DNA of 64,000 bases from an uncultured Blautia sp. (GTDB taxonomy: Bacteria; Bacillota; Clostridia; Lachnospirales; Lachnospiraceae). The notes beneath the pieces were generated by a model. The model saw only the letters and a list, made by a program, of their open reading frames with translations. It was not told where the DNA came from and did no database searches. The stretch covers positions 1-64,000 of the forward strand of contig CAMBAL010000004.1 of assembly GCA_945864225.1 (NCBI GenBank), in the 5' to 3' direction. A program made the translations under genes and the position numbers. Shown in pieces: positions 34,791-43,963 of this stretch; position 1 is the stretch's first letter, and the number at the start of each line of letters is the position of its first letter.

Positions 34791-36170
34791 TTATGCATGC
34801 GGAATGTCGGTATATTCCGATATCTCACGGTTAATGGTGATAAGATCATCGACAGAGAGGTCGTGAAGGTCTTTATGCCCTGTGATTCGGGCAAAGGTTT
34901 TCAGTTCTTCCAGTGAAACGTTGAGGAAATTTCCAACTCTTGCGGCAGCTGCATCCGGATTCAGTCTTGCGCGGAGAGAGGGATCCTGAGTAGCGACTCC
35001 GGCAGGACACATTCCGGTACCGCAGATCCGGTACTGCTGACAGGCTGCGGCGATAAGTGCGGCAGAAGCAATTGCTACAGCATCTGCACCCATGGCGATT
35101 GCCTTGGCGAAGTCAGAAGATACACGCAGGCCGCCTGTAATGATCAGCGAAATATCAGAGCCTACAGAATCCAGGTACTTTCTTGCTCTGTGAAGTGCAT
35201 AAATTGTAGGAACGCTGGTGGATTCACGCAGGAAAAACGGACTGGATCCGGTAGCTCCTCCGCGGCCGTCGATGGTTATGAAATCAGGCTCTGCGTAAAC
35301 ACAGAATTCCAGGTCTTTCTCAATTCGTCCGGCAGCGATTTTGATGCCTATCGGGCGTCCTTCAGAGGCTTCCCGAAGCATGTATACAAGTTCTTTCAGA
35401 TCGTCTCGGGTATGGATGTCCGGGAATTTTGACGGACTCTGAATATCCTGGCCGATCTTTTTGCCGCGGATTGCCGCGATTTCTCCGGTCACCTTGTCTC
35501 CGGGGAGATGACCGCCCATACCCGGTTTGGTTCCCTGGCCGATTTTAATTTCAATTGCATCAGAGGTGCGGAGATTTTCTGGAGTTACGCTGTAGCGGTT
35601 CGGAACATATTCAAATATGTATTTGTCTGCGGCTGCTTTTTCCTCCGGAAGAATACCGCCTTCACCGCTGCACATGGCACTGCCGGCAAGAGCGCTTCCT
35701 CTGGCAAGGGAAATCTTGGTTTCCTTGGAGAGAGCACCGAAGGACATGTGAGAGATAAATACGGGATTTTCGATTACCAGCGGTTTTTTTGCATGTTTAC
35801 CGATCACGGTTCTGGTCACAACCGGCTCTCCGTCATCCAGCGGCGGGGGATTCAGCTGTGCACCGAGAAGCAGGATATCATCCCATCCGGGCATGCTCAT
35901 CTGTGTACCCATGGAGCTGTGGAGAGATTTGCCGCTTACGGCCATTTCGTGAATCTCTTTCATATAACGGCAGGAAACGTCCTGCCTTGCAAATAATGGA
36001 TCGTAGGACAGATCCCGGACATTCGACCCGTCTGATGTTTCCGGGAATGCCTGATTTTCTTTCGTATATGGTTCAAATCTGCCTGTCTGATGACACACCG
36101 GACACTCATAAGAATCCGGAAGTTTTTCCTCATCATAAATATATCCGCATACAGAACATCTAAAAGCCAT
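34791..36170 (-). CDS. Rubredoxin-fused FMN-binding glutamate synthase-like protein
   Basis: The N-terminus is a rubredoxin domain (C5-x2-C8 and C23-x2-C26), followed by the FMN/2-oxoglutarate barrel of glutamate synthase (MSFGALSKE; GEGGILPEE; GQGTKPGMGGHLPGDK; TIDGRGGATGSSP; GGLRVSSDFAKAIAMGAD). The Cys pattern C-x5-C-x4-C in CQQYRICGTGMC is the 3Fe-4S site. The glutamine amidotransferase domain is absent, so ammonia or another amine donor is implied, or a different reaction. The ATG follows AAAGGAGGAAATGAT. It stands alone. Confidence 0.9.
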   Translation of the reverse strand: MAFRCSVCGYIYDEEKLPDSYECPVCHQTGRFEPYTKENQAFPETSDGSNVRDLSYDPLFARQDVSCRYMKEIHEMAVSGKSLHSSMGTQMSMPGWDDILLLGAQLNPPPLDDGEPVVTRTVIGKHAKKPLVIENPVFISHMSFGALSKETKISLARGSALAGSAMCSGEGGILPEEKAAADKYIFEYVPNRYSVTPENLRTSDAIEIKIGQGTKPGMGGHLPGDKVTGEIAAIRGKKIGQDIQSPSKFPDIHTRDDLKELVYMLREASEGRPIGIKIAAGRIEKDLEFCVYAEPDFITIDGRGGATGSSPFFLRESTSVPTIYALHRARKYLDSVGSDISLIITGGLRVSSDFAKAIAMGADAVAIASAALIAAACQQYRICGTGMCPAGVATQDPSLRARLNPDAAAARVGNFLNVSLEELKTFARITGHKDLHDLSVDDLITINREISEYTDIPHA

Positions 36171-36589
36171 ATCATTTCCTCCTTTCGTTTTGTGAAATAT
36201 AATAGTAATTGTTACTGATATTATAATTTAAAACTTAGATACTGTCAAGTGAATGGGAAAAGCATGGATTGGCAGAGTCTGCGCGTGCCGGAGAATAATA
36301 ACCCTCCGGAAATAATCTGATGTACAAGCGATAAAACAGGTGTGTCTGCAATGTTTCGGTCATATGCGGATAAACACTTCTATAAAATACTTTTCTGATA
36401 AATAACTGTTTCTGAACAGTTGATGAATCTATGACATATAGGGGAATGGATATAGAAAATCTCTCCTCTATGCAGAAAGTCTTATTCCGGCCGGGATGAC
36501 CGGCCGGATGTCAATATCATTTCTGCCAGCGGATCTTTTCTGTTTGCTTCTGATACAATTACAATGTTTTTCTAGTTTGGGAGGAAAAA
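36171..36589. other. Intergenic region with promoter and hairpin, no gene
   Basis: Apart from the promoter listed separately, the gap contains CCGGCCGG paired with CCGGCCGG (36487-36507) and otherwise AT-rich sequence without coding potential. The hairpin has no T-run. Confidence 0.5.
36220..36248 (-). promoter_or_regulatory. Consensus promoter of the glutamate-synthase-like gene
   Basis: On the minus strand TTGACA (36243-36248) and TATAAT (36220-36225) are both perfect and 17 bases apart, 50 bases before the start codon. Expression is expected to be strong. Confidence 0.85.
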
Positions 36590-36772
36590 ATGATTATATT
36601 GATAATAGGTGCATAGCATACGGGTAAGACTGCGCTTGCTCAGAAATTGCTGGAAGAATATAAATATCCATACTTATTAATTGTTTGTGAAATGATCAAA
36701 ACTGCTATAGAAAATAAGCAAAATCTGATTGTCGAAGGGTGTTATATTCCTTTGGGCTACAGGATAAATTGA
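36590..36772 (+). pseudogene. Remnant of a P-loop kinase-like ATP-binding protein
   Basis: Starts with ATG after GGGAGGAAAAA and encodes MIILIIGA, a TAG stop where Ser would be expected, then HTGKTALAQKLLEEYKYPY, the Walker A region of a 2-phosphoglycerate-kinase-like nucleotide binder. The text then jumps to MIKTAIENKQNLIVEGCYI, skipping about 35 codons present in relatives, and stops at 36770. It has an in-frame stop, an internal deletion and a missing 3' half. Confidence 0.7.
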
Positions 36773-37677
36773 TTTATTTTTTCTTTTGCAAGGTGATCCA
36801 GCATATTTACTTCTTTTTTGAATGTTTCGGTCAGCCCTTTTTCATCTTTTGTCCGGCTGACTGTTGTAATAGAAAGTCCTTCATTCGTTCCAAGATGATA
36901 TTTCGCGTTCACAGGATAGTACTGGCGTTCAATCAGAGAGGCTATGGTAAGAAAATCAGACAGCCCATCTGCTTCTTTTTCTTCATAATGGCTGCAGAGC
37001 CAGGTATAAAGAGCCGGATGGAAGTTATCCATGACCCCGCTGTAGCCTGCCGCGCCGGCTCTTAATGATTCAAGAAGAGTTGTGGTATTGGCATTGTAAA
37101 GTTTCAGATTTGTGTCCCTCATACATTCCAGCTTTTCTTTTATCTGATCGATGTCACAGCAGGTATCTTTCAGAAAATAAAATCGTCCTGTCTGTGATGC
37201 CCAGTGAATCATCTTTGGAGAAAGTATTCTTTTATAAGGGTAGGGACACTCGTAAAAACCAAGCGGAATGCTGCTGTCTATCTTGTCCAGTAATCTGGCA
37301 CAGTTTTCGATCCAGACTTCATCACTTTCTTCCTGTGCAGCCAGACGATTGGTAATGAGAATGACAGCATCCACTCCGGTTTTTGCCATTGCGTTTAATT
37401 CCTCCGCCTGCTGTTTGAATTCATCGGAAATATGACCGGATGCAATCACCGGTACCCGGCCTGCCGCAAATTCAACGGTCTTTTGAGCAATCCTGATCCG
37501 TTCGTCCAAAGTCAGAAAGAACATCTCGCTTGACTGACAAACTGCAAATAAACCGGAAACACCATTTGTAATATACCAGTCTGTTAATTTTTTCAGTGCC
37601 GGATAATCCACCTGATTATCAGCGGTAAAAGGGGTAAGCATCACCGGCCATGAACCACCTGGAAAATTATTCGCCAT
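36757..37677 (-). CDS. Dihydrodipicolinate synthase / N-acetylneuraminate lyase family aldolase
   Basis: Class I aldolase TIM barrel. Schiff-base lysine K170 in RFYFLKDTC and the supporting Tyr142 in GFYECP are both present; the N-terminal GSWPVMLTPFTADNQVDY is typical. 306 aa, standard length. The gene overlaps the sialidase-like gene by 11 bases, so translation is coupled. The context favours cleavage of a keto-acid sugar such as a sialic acid derivative rather than lysine synthesis. Confidence 0.88.
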   Translation of the reverse strand: MANNFPGGSWPVMLTPFTADNQVDYPALKKLTDWYITNGVSGLFAVCQSSEMFFLTLDERIRIAQKTVEFAAGRVPVIASGHISDEFKQQAEELNAMAKTGVDAVILITNRLAAQEESDEVWIENCARLLDKIDSSIPLGFYECPYPYKRILSPKMIHWASQTGRFYFLKDTCCDIDQIKEKLECMRDTNLKLYNANTTTLLESLRAGAAGYSGVMDNFHPALYTWLCSHYEEKEADGLSDFLTIASLIERQYYPVNAKYHLGTNEGLSITTVSRTKDEKGLTETFKKEVNMLDHLAKEKINQFIL

Positions 37678-38692
37678 TCTTATCGTCTCCTTTTCTGATA
37701 TCTATTTTCCAAAAGGCAATATTCTGCCTTTTATAGGTGTAAGTAATATAGAGAAAATCATTATCGCATATAATAGCAGGATAAGAGAATTCGCCTTCCC
37801 CTGTACTGAGATCCATCAGTTTTTTCCAGGTAATTCCATTGTCAGATGATACTGACAGGGATATGGGTGTTCTCTCTCCCCAGTTTACTCCCACCGGATT
37901 ATATACAAGAAAAAGTCTTCCGTCTTCGGTCTTCACAAGATCAATCCCGCTGTTGTTATTCGGAAGATTTGTGGGATATGCAGCACACCAGGATTCTCCG
38001 CCATCCTCCGAATCACTTCGGTAAATTTTCCCTTCCGTGCTGCGCATAAGCATATGAACTCGTCCCCTATTGTCCTCCCACAGTGTGGGCTGAATCACTC
38101 CTCTGCCGTAAAAAGACTGCTCACTTACCGGGATACTGCCCTCGGATCTGTCAGACATCCGTTCTCCTTTTGTATAACAGATCCCATTGATTGCCACTTC
38201 CATGGACTTTCTCCAGGTAATACCGTCATCATCAGAAATATCAGCGAAGGCTTTCCATATTCCCTGTTCGGTGGAAGCGGGAGCCAGAATCCGTCCGCTT
38301 TTCAACCGGATCGGCTTATTTCTTACAGGACCTCTTCCGCCCTTATCTCCAGGCACAAGTTCCCGCTCTTTTCCAAAGGTCTCACCATTGTCTTCGGAAA
38401 TACGATACATCGTACGCCAGGTACGGATTTCATTTCCAACTTTGTAAAACAGAAGAATCTTTTCATTATTCAGACGAAACAGGACCGGGTTCCAGTGCGA
38501 TTCATCGGAAGATGCCGCGATTTTTGGTTCCTCAAAATGCTTTCCGTCTCCTTTGGCCAGCCAGATAGCAGTATCCCCGGCACCTTCTGCGCTTCCGCCA
38601 AACCATGCGGTCAGAAATTCGTGATCATTCCGTTTTAATATTGTAGATGCATGGCACATCTTGGAAGGATTTACTGTCATTATCTTTTTCAT
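37667..38692 (-). CDS. Sialidase-family (Asp-box beta-propeller) protein, cytosolic
   Basis: Four Asp-box motifs (SEDNGETF, SDDDGITW, SEDGGESW, SSDNGITW) mark a six-bladed sialidase-like propeller. There is no signal peptide, so the substrate is probably an imported or phosphorylated/unsaturated sugar. The start ATG follows AGAGGGAATC. Paired by overlap with the NanA/DapA-like aldolase gene. It may not be a true sialidase; the family covers several uncharacterised glycosidases and lyases. Confidence 0.8.
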   Translation of the reverse strand: MKKIMTVNPSKMCHASTILKRNDHEFLTAWFGGSAEGAGDTAIWLAKGDGKHFEEPKIAASSDESHWNPVLFRLNNEKILLFYKVGNEIRTWRTMYRISEDNGETFGKERELVPGDKGGRGPVRNKPIRLKSGRILAPASTEQGIWKAFADISDDDGITWRKSMEVAINGICYTKGERMSDRSEGSIPVSEQSFYGRGVIQPTLWEDNRGRVHMLMRSTEGKIYRSDSEDGGESWCAAYPTNLPNNNSGIDLVKTEDGRLFLVYNPVGVNWGERTPISLSVSSDNGITWKKLMDLSTGEGEFSYPAIICDNDFLYITYTYKRQNIAFWKIDIRKGDDKNGE

Positions 38693-38759
38693 GATTCCCT
38701 CTGAGTTCTGTAATTATAGAATATCATTCTGAATAGCTGAGTTCATTTATATCATCCTA

Positions 38760-38788
38760 TTGTTGCCATCGTGATATACTGGTATAAT
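38760..38788 (+). promoter_or_regulatory. Promoter of the PHP gene
   Basis: TTGTTG (38760-38765) and TATAAT (38783-38788), 17 bases apart, about 78 bases before the start codon. Confidence 0.65.
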
Positions 38789-38866
38789 GATAACAGTATT
38801 TTTATAGAAAATCCAGAGCGATTACAATAAGATACGGATGAAATGATTTTATAAAAGGAGAGAAAA

Positions 38867-39898
38867 ATGAAACGATATTTATTGCCCGAACAGGGGAACT
38901 TTTACAAAGCAAACCTGCATTGTCATACGAATTTATCAGATGGAGCACTGTCGCCGGAAGAGGTGAAGAAGCTTTATAAAGAAAAAGGATATTCTGTGGT
39001 TGCCTATACGGATCATGATATTCTGATCCCTCATCAGGAACTTGCGGATGAAAATTTTCTTCCGCTCAATGCCTTTGAGATGGAAATTAATGAATCGGCG
39101 GAAAAAGATTTTTCTCAGATAAAATGCTGTCATTTATGCTTTATTGCGCTGGAACCGGATAATGTGGTGCAGCCCTGCTGGCATCGAACCAAATACCGCT
39201 TCGGCAATGCTGATCAATATAAGCATCTGGTAAAATTTGACGAGACAGAACCGGATTATGAACGGGAATATACTGCCGATGGAATCAATGATCTCATTCG
39301 CCGCTGCCGGGAAAAAGGCTTTTTTGTTACATACAATCATCCCACATGGTCACAGGAAAACTATCGTGAATATAGTTCCTATATCGGTATGAATGCAATG
39401 GAAATCTGTAATTTTGGCTGTATGACAGAAGGATATGAGGATTATAACCCGAGGGTATATGATGATATGCTCCGGGCAGGAAAGAGAATATACTGCATTG
39501 CTGCGGATGACAACCATAATCGAGGGGAATATGGTACAAGGAAGTTTGATTCTTTTGGCGGATTTACCATGATTAAGGCGGACAGACTGGATTACCGCAC
39601 GATCACAGGCGCTCTGGAAGCTGGTAATTTTTATGCTTCACAGGGGCCTGAGATTCATGCGCTGTGGATGAAAAATGGAAAACTGTATATAGAGTGCGGA
39701 CCGGCAGAGAAAATTCAATTTACTTCCGGAATCAGGCGAAATTCCGTTGTCTGGGCGGAACCGGGAGAGTCTGTCACAGAAGCTGTATTTGATGTAAAAC
39801 CGGAGGACGTATATATCCGTGTTACCGTGACAGACCATGCCGGGCGCCATGCGGATACCCGTGCTTATTTTACGGATGAACTGTTTTCTGCCGATTAG
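38867..39898 (+). CDS. PHP-domain metal-dependent phosphoesterase
   Basis: The N-terminal motif LHCHTNLSDG (H18, H20) is the first metal site of the PHP domain, followed by AYTDHD and, later, TYNHPTW and CIAADDNHN (further metal ligands). Full length 343 aa, with a beta-rich C-terminal end. Substrate unknown; family members act on nucleotides, histidinol phosphate or sugar phosphates. It converges on the MATE gene with a 29-base overlap of 3' ends. The ATG follows AAAGGAGAG. Confidence 0.85.
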   Translation: MKRYLLPEQGNFYKANLHCHTNLSDGALSPEEVKKLYKEKGYSVVAYTDHDILIPHQELADENFLPLNAFEMEINESAEKDFSQIKCCHLCFIALEPDNVVQPCWHRTKYRFGNADQYKHLVKFDETEPDYEREYTADGINDLIRRCREKGFFVTYNHPTWSQENYREYSSYIGMNAMEICNFGCMTEGYEDYNPRVYDDMLRAGKRIYCIAADDNHNRGEYGTRKFDSFGGFTMIKADRLDYRTITGALEAGNFYASQGPEIHALWMKNGKLYIECGPAEKIQFTSGIRRNSVVWAEPGESVTEAVFDVKPEDVYIRVTVTDHAGRHADTRAYFTDELFSAD

Positions 39899-41255
39899 TG
39901 CTTTGCCCCAGCATTGCGGAGACTTTCCGGACAGTGAAGAGGTAGCTGCTGATCAATACCACGTCTGCACCTGCCCAGGCAAGTACTTCTGCAAGAAATA
40001 CACCAGTCTCACCGATGTAACGGGAAAGAATGAGCGCGGCACTGGTACGCATAATCAGTTCAGCAATTCCGGAAACCATGGGCAGGAATGTATTTCCCAT
40101 TCCCTGCAGAGAAGAGCGGAACACATACAGAGCATACAGGATCGGAAGGCATACGCACATGATGGTCAGATAGCGGTAAGCTACATCGATGGTCTGTGCC
40201 ATTTCCTGTTCTGTTCCGGATACAAATCCGCTGAGAATCCATCTTCCTGACAGAAGCATGACTGTGGAAATCACCAGGGAAGTGAGGACCGCTGCCAGAA
40301 GAGCGGAGCGTACACCGCGGTGGATGCGATCCATTTTTTTGGCTCCAAGATTTTGTCCTACATAAGTAGTCATGGCAAAACCGAAGGAAGAAGTGGCAAT
40401 TTCCAGAACTCCGTGAAGCTTGCTTCCTGCAGTAAAACCGGCAATGAATAACAGGCTGAACCGGTTGACGACAGATTGTACGATCATTCCGCCTGCGGCA
40501 ATGAGCAGATTCTGCAAAGCCATGGGTGCGCTGGTGGAAAGCATGGAACTTACCAGCTGTTTTTGGAGATGCAGATGCTCTTTCTGCAGGAAAAGCAGAT
40601 CGATCTTTCGTATGTAATAGAAGCAGTAGAGACAGGAGCAGAACTGAGCAATCAGGGTGGCTGCTGCTGCACCTGCGATACCGAAATCCAGTACAATTAC
40701 GAACAAAAGATCCAGTATTACATTGATAACGGAGGCTGTGATCATAGCCCGCAGAGGCGTCTGACCGTCTCCCAGAGCCCTGAGAATAGATGCCTGCAGG
40801 TTGTAGGCGGCGATAACAGGAATGCCGATAAAGCAGATCCTCAGATAGAGGAGTGCATAAGGAATTACCTCTTCCGGTGTCCGCAGAAGATGCAGGATCG
40901 GAAGCAGCAGGAGCTGTCCGAGAAGCAGAAGAATCAATGCGCTGACGGAAGATAATATCACAGAATTGCCGACTGCTGTTTTCAGACGGCGTTCATCTCT
41001 GGCGCCAAAAGCCTGTGCGATCAGAATGGAAAATCCCTGTGTAAGCCCCTGAAGAATTCCAAGAATAATAAAGTTTGGCCATGTGGATGCCCCAAGACCT
41101 GCAAGGGCGCTTACCCCCAGTGATTTGCCAACTACCATACTGTCTGCGACGGAATATAGCTGCTGAAAAACATTTCCGATCATCAGTGGTAATGCAAAAG
41201 TGACAATCAGCGAAACCGGTCTGCCGGTGGTCATATCTTTTAATCTGGCTGTCAT
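39870..41255 (-). CDS. MATE family efflux transporter
   Basis: 461 aa with 12 hydrophobic helices in two halves. Family landmarks: SLIVTFALPLMIGNVFQQLYSVADSMVVG at the N-terminus and the second-half TSAPMALQNLLIAAGGMIVQ. Exports drugs or metabolites using Na+ or H+. No regulator directly attached. The start follows AAGAGGTG with a rather long gap. Confidence 0.92.
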   Translation of the reverse strand: MTARLKDMTTGRPVSLIVTFALPLMIGNVFQQLYSVADSMVVGKSLGVSALAGLGASTWPNFIILGILQGLTQGFSILIAQAFGARDERRLKTAVGNSVILSSVSALILLLLGQLLLLPILHLLRTPEEVIPYALLYLRICFIGIPVIAAYNLQASILRALGDGQTPLRAMITASVINVILDLLFVIVLDFGIAGAAAATLIAQFCSCLYCFYYIRKIDLLFLQKEHLHLQKQLVSSMLSTSAPMALQNLLIAAGGMIVQSVVNRFSLLFIAGFTAGSKLHGVLEIATSSFGFAMTTYVGQNLGAKKMDRIHRGVRSALLAAVLTSLVISTVMLLSGRWILSGFVSGTEQEMAQTIDVAYRYLTIMCVCLPILYALYVFRSSLQGMGNTFLPMVSGIAELIMRTSAALILSRYIGETGVFLAEVLAWAGADVVLISSYLFTVRKVSAMLGQSTNRQKTVHP

Positions 41256-41422
41256 GAGAACTGTTCACCTCTTACTGAAATGTTATTATGATGAACCGGC
41301 AGCGTCTGCAAATATAAAGGGAATCCATGGCCGCCGGATCATTCTTTGCCTATATATTAGCATTATCTGTGATTACAGAAAATGCACAGTTTCCAGAAAA
41401 AATATCACAATATCACATAAAA

Positions 41423-41447
41423 AAGAATCCTGTTTTGCAGGATTCTT
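41423..41447 (-). terminator. Terminator of the AraC-type gene
   Basis: AAGAATCCTG pairs with CAGGATTCTT around TTTTG, with T-rich sequence on the minus strand. Confidence 0.75.
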
Positions 41448-41482
41448 CACTTCGGGGCGGATTGCTTCAGTAATGAGTTTTA

Positions 41483-42370
41483 TCATGAACTGTTCTGATT
41501 CAGCTGTTTACGGTATTCCGAAGGCGTGCATCCCTGAAATTCCCTGAACCGGCGGATAAAGTAACTGAAATTCTCATAGCCCACTTCCAAACCTACTTCC
41601 ATGACCGGCATGTCTGTTGTCTGAAGAAGCAGACATGCTTTCTCAATGCGGAACCGGTTCAGGTACTGTACAAAGCTGATGTATAATGTCGAGGAAAAAT
41701 AATTGGAAAAATATTTCGGAGTCATATGCATGATACCGGCTGCCTGTTCCAGAGAGATATTTTCCCTATAATGTTCCGCTACATAATTGATCACTTCTTT
41801 CAGACGAAGGGCAGTTTGGGAGTGCTGACGGGACATATGGCCTGCTTCTGTAAGGAAAAGATGGTTCTGCTCGAGGACAGCGATCAGCCGGTACAGCTCT
41901 GCTTTGGTGAGGAGTTGGTAGGCAGCAGGCTGATCTGTGTTAAGCTCTTTCAGTCTGCAAAGAATCCGGGAAATATCCATATATCCTGAGGTATCCGAAG
42001 ATACTTTCAGGGGAAACCATCGTTCTTTGCAAAGCGGGTTCAGAATGGCTGTCTGTGTATAATCCTGCTCCTGAAAATTCAGCATTGACAGAGAAAATAC
42101 GAAGGAATAGTAGGAATTTTCCTTATCAGTACCACAGATCTGATGAAGCTGCTCCGGGTTAAAAAAGAAGATATCACCGGTGTTTCCTTCTTCGCAAATA
42201 CCGTCGGCATATATCCGGAGAGGTCCCTTTTCCACAAATAGAATTTCCATACTCTGGTGCCAGTGAAAAGGCACCAGAATTTTTAAGGAGTTTCCTGTAT
42301 GGGAATGATAACACTGGAACGGAAACAGAAAGGAGCCGTGTATTTTTTTCTCTTCATAATCGTTTTTCAT
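41483..42370 (-). CDS. AraC-family transcriptional regulator with cupin sensor domain
   Basis: N-terminal cupin-like sugar sensor (VPFHWHQSMEILFVEKGPLRI) and a C-terminal double helix-turn-helix (ISLEQAAGIMHMTPKYFSNYF; VGYENFSYFIRRFREFQGCTPSEYRK). The second helix region is the canonical AraC signature. The ATG follows AGGAGGAATTTCCC. It lies downstream of GH172 and may regulate it. Confidence 0.9.
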   Translation of the reverse strand: MKNDYEEKKIHGSFLFPFQCYHSHTGNSLKILVPFHWHQSMEILFVEKGPLRIYADGICEEGNTGDIFFFNPEQLHQICGTDKENSYYSFVFSLSMLNFQEQDYTQTAILNPLCKERWFPLKVSSDTSGYMDISRILCRLKELNTDQPAAYQLLTKAELYRLIAVLEQNHLFLTEAGHMSRQHSQTALRLKEVINYVAEHYRENISLEQAAGIMHMTPKYFSNYFSSTLYISFVQYLNRFRIEKACLLLQTTDMPVMEVGLEVGYENFSYFIRRFREFQGCTPSEYRKQLNQNSS

Positions 42371-42455
42371 GGGAAATTCCTCCTGTTTTCTGCTGGAAGT
42401 TGTATGCTGAAAGAGATGATATGGACCAGACTTTCAGATAGTCTGTCTGAATAAC

Positions 42456-42500
42456 AAAATACGATGCAAGGGAGCTTTTACTGCTGTTACATCGTATTTT
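42456..42500 (-). terminator. Terminator downstream of GH172
   Basis: AAAATACGATG mirrors CATCGTATTTT perfectly with a 23-base loop, followed by T-rich sequence on the minus strand. Confidence 0.7.
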
Positions 42501-42544
42501 TTCACGTTCACTTTTCTATTTATTTATAACATTTTCTTTTTTTT

Positions 42545-42614
42545 ATGTCAAATTTTCTTTTTTTATGTCAAACTTTTTGATGTATCGGTTATCTTTTTGA
42601 TGTACCGGTTATCT
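42545..42614 (-). repeat. ~20-bp tandem repeats overlapping the GH172 stop codon
   Basis: On the minus strand the unit AGATAACCG(G/A)TACATCAAAA occurs twice in tandem, the first copy containing the last Arg codon and the TAA stop. Two related units with TTTGACATAAAAAA follow. The array is AT-rich and non-coding. Confidence 0.65.
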
Positions 42615-43703
42615 TGGCCATCTCTCTCTGCGCTCCATGAGCGGCGCAAACGGAGTATGAGGTTCTGTCTGATACCAGTAGGCTACGGTAGCTACATCGT
42701 CCTGGCGCTCAAAAAGTCCGCCGTGGTAGACACCGATCTGCTGGATCGTGACTTTCAGATCTTCCTCAAAAAGAATGGGATCTGCAATGTGCCAGCGATA
42801 AAAACTGCGCTCCGGCATTTTATCATCGTTATGATAATCATTGTGGACCAGAGTATCACGATTGGAATAATAAGGGTATCCCATAAATGGCGTACAGTAG
42901 GTATTTTCCACGGTCCTTCCGTTTTCCTGAGCCGCGAAGCTCCATGCTCCGCCGAAGTAATCTTCGGTTCCGGTTCCGCAGATGGTGGGATATTCCTGAT
43001 CACCGTCAATATAAAATTTGACTTCGCCTTCTCCGTACCAGTAGCGTTCCAGAGTGGTCAGAGCCATATACATTCCCACGTACTGACCACGTCCTCTGAC
43101 ATTGTCAAGAATGACATAATCGTTCCCTTTTTCTGTAATTCGCTGGCGTCTCCATTGAGCGTGGAAGTAACCGGTGTTTTCCGGAAGAGTGTCGGTGAGA
43201 CAGTAATCTACCTGATAAAAGAAGGCTTCCAGATCCTCATCGCACTGATTTTCAATGGTGATGCGCGCTTTTTTGTAAAAAGGCATCGGGAAATAACAGT
43301 TGAAGCCTCTGGTTGGATTGACTGCGATCGGCATGGAGTTGACGCAGTAGGATGCGCCGAATCCACAGCAGAAGAAGTCACCGAGAGGACTTTCTACGGA
43401 AGGGGTTTCTTCGTCGTCCCAGTACATGCGAAGTACAAGATCTCGAAGCAGATAGCGATTGCGGTCGCTGGTATGGTCTGTGACGGTGATCCAGATGTGC
43501 TGGATTGTTCCGGGACCTGTGATTTCTGCCAGTGTGACAGTTTCACCGGCAGCGATTTTCGGTACACAGGGAGAGCCCTTTCTGGATGGCCCCAGAGGGC
43601 TGGCTGCCATACCGCCTTTTCCTTTTTCTCCATTGCGGTTTTCCCAGTTGATGCTTCTGCTTTTGCCCTGTTTTAATTGAGAAATTTGACTTAGATCAAA
43701 CAT
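42609..43703 (-). CDS. DUF2961 / GH172-type glycoside hydrolase
   Basis: GH172 enzymes act on fructofuranosides, arabinofuranosides and related furanoses. The landmark TGTEDYFGGAW carries the likely catalytic Glu, with further conserved regions GPGTIQHIWITV, SPLGDFFCCGFG and YPTICGTG. 364 aa, full length, no signal peptide, so it hydrolyses imported oligosaccharide. The ATG follows AAAGGAGC. It precedes the AraC-type gene. Confidence 0.85.
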   Translation of the reverse strand: MFDLSQISQLKQGKSRSINWENRNGEKGKGGMAASPLGPSRKGSPCVPKIAAGETVTLAEITGPGTIQHIWITVTDHTSDRNRYLLRDLVLRMYWDDEETPSVESPLGDFFCCGFGASYCVNSMPIAVNPTRGFNCYFPMPFYKKARITIENQCDEDLEAFFYQVDYCLTDTLPENTGYFHAQWRRQRITEKGNDYVILDNVRGRGQYVGMYMALTTLERYWYGEGEVKFYIDGDQEYPTICGTGTEDYFGGAWSFAAQENGRTVENTYCTPFMGYPYYSNRDTLVHNDYHNDDKMPERSFYRWHIADPILFEEDLKVTIQQIGVYHGGLFERQDDVATVAYWYQTEPHTPFAPLMERRERWPR

Positions 43704-43865
43704 TGTATGCTCCTTTTTCTGTTGGCTTGATTACATTATTTTTCGTTTATGTTTACCTATTTTATCATTATCCGTTTCCCTGGAAAATGCACAGTTTCCC
43801 GAAAAAGTATCACGAAATATTGTTGTGGAATGAGTAAAACTTTGCACTGGTATTTTGCAAAATAA

Positions 43866-43933
43866 AAAAACAGGCAGGACTTTTGGTATGTTTCAGAGAA
43901 CATGAAACGATAGCAAAAGTCCTGCCTGTTTTT
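43866..43933. terminator. Long bidirectional terminator after the EamA gene
   Basis: AAAAACAGGCAGGACTTTT mirrors AAAAGTCCTGCCTGTTTTT (19 of 19), with a second stem GTTTC/GAAAC in the loop. The rest of 43704-43963 shows no gene. Confidence 0.85.
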
Positions 43934-43963
43934 GGGAGCGTGAAAGTAATTTTCAGACATGCT

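Noticed and set aside
36757..37677. Lysine-biosynthetic DapA
   Set aside because: Overlap with a sialidase-like gene and absence of other lysine genes favour a catabolic aldolase.
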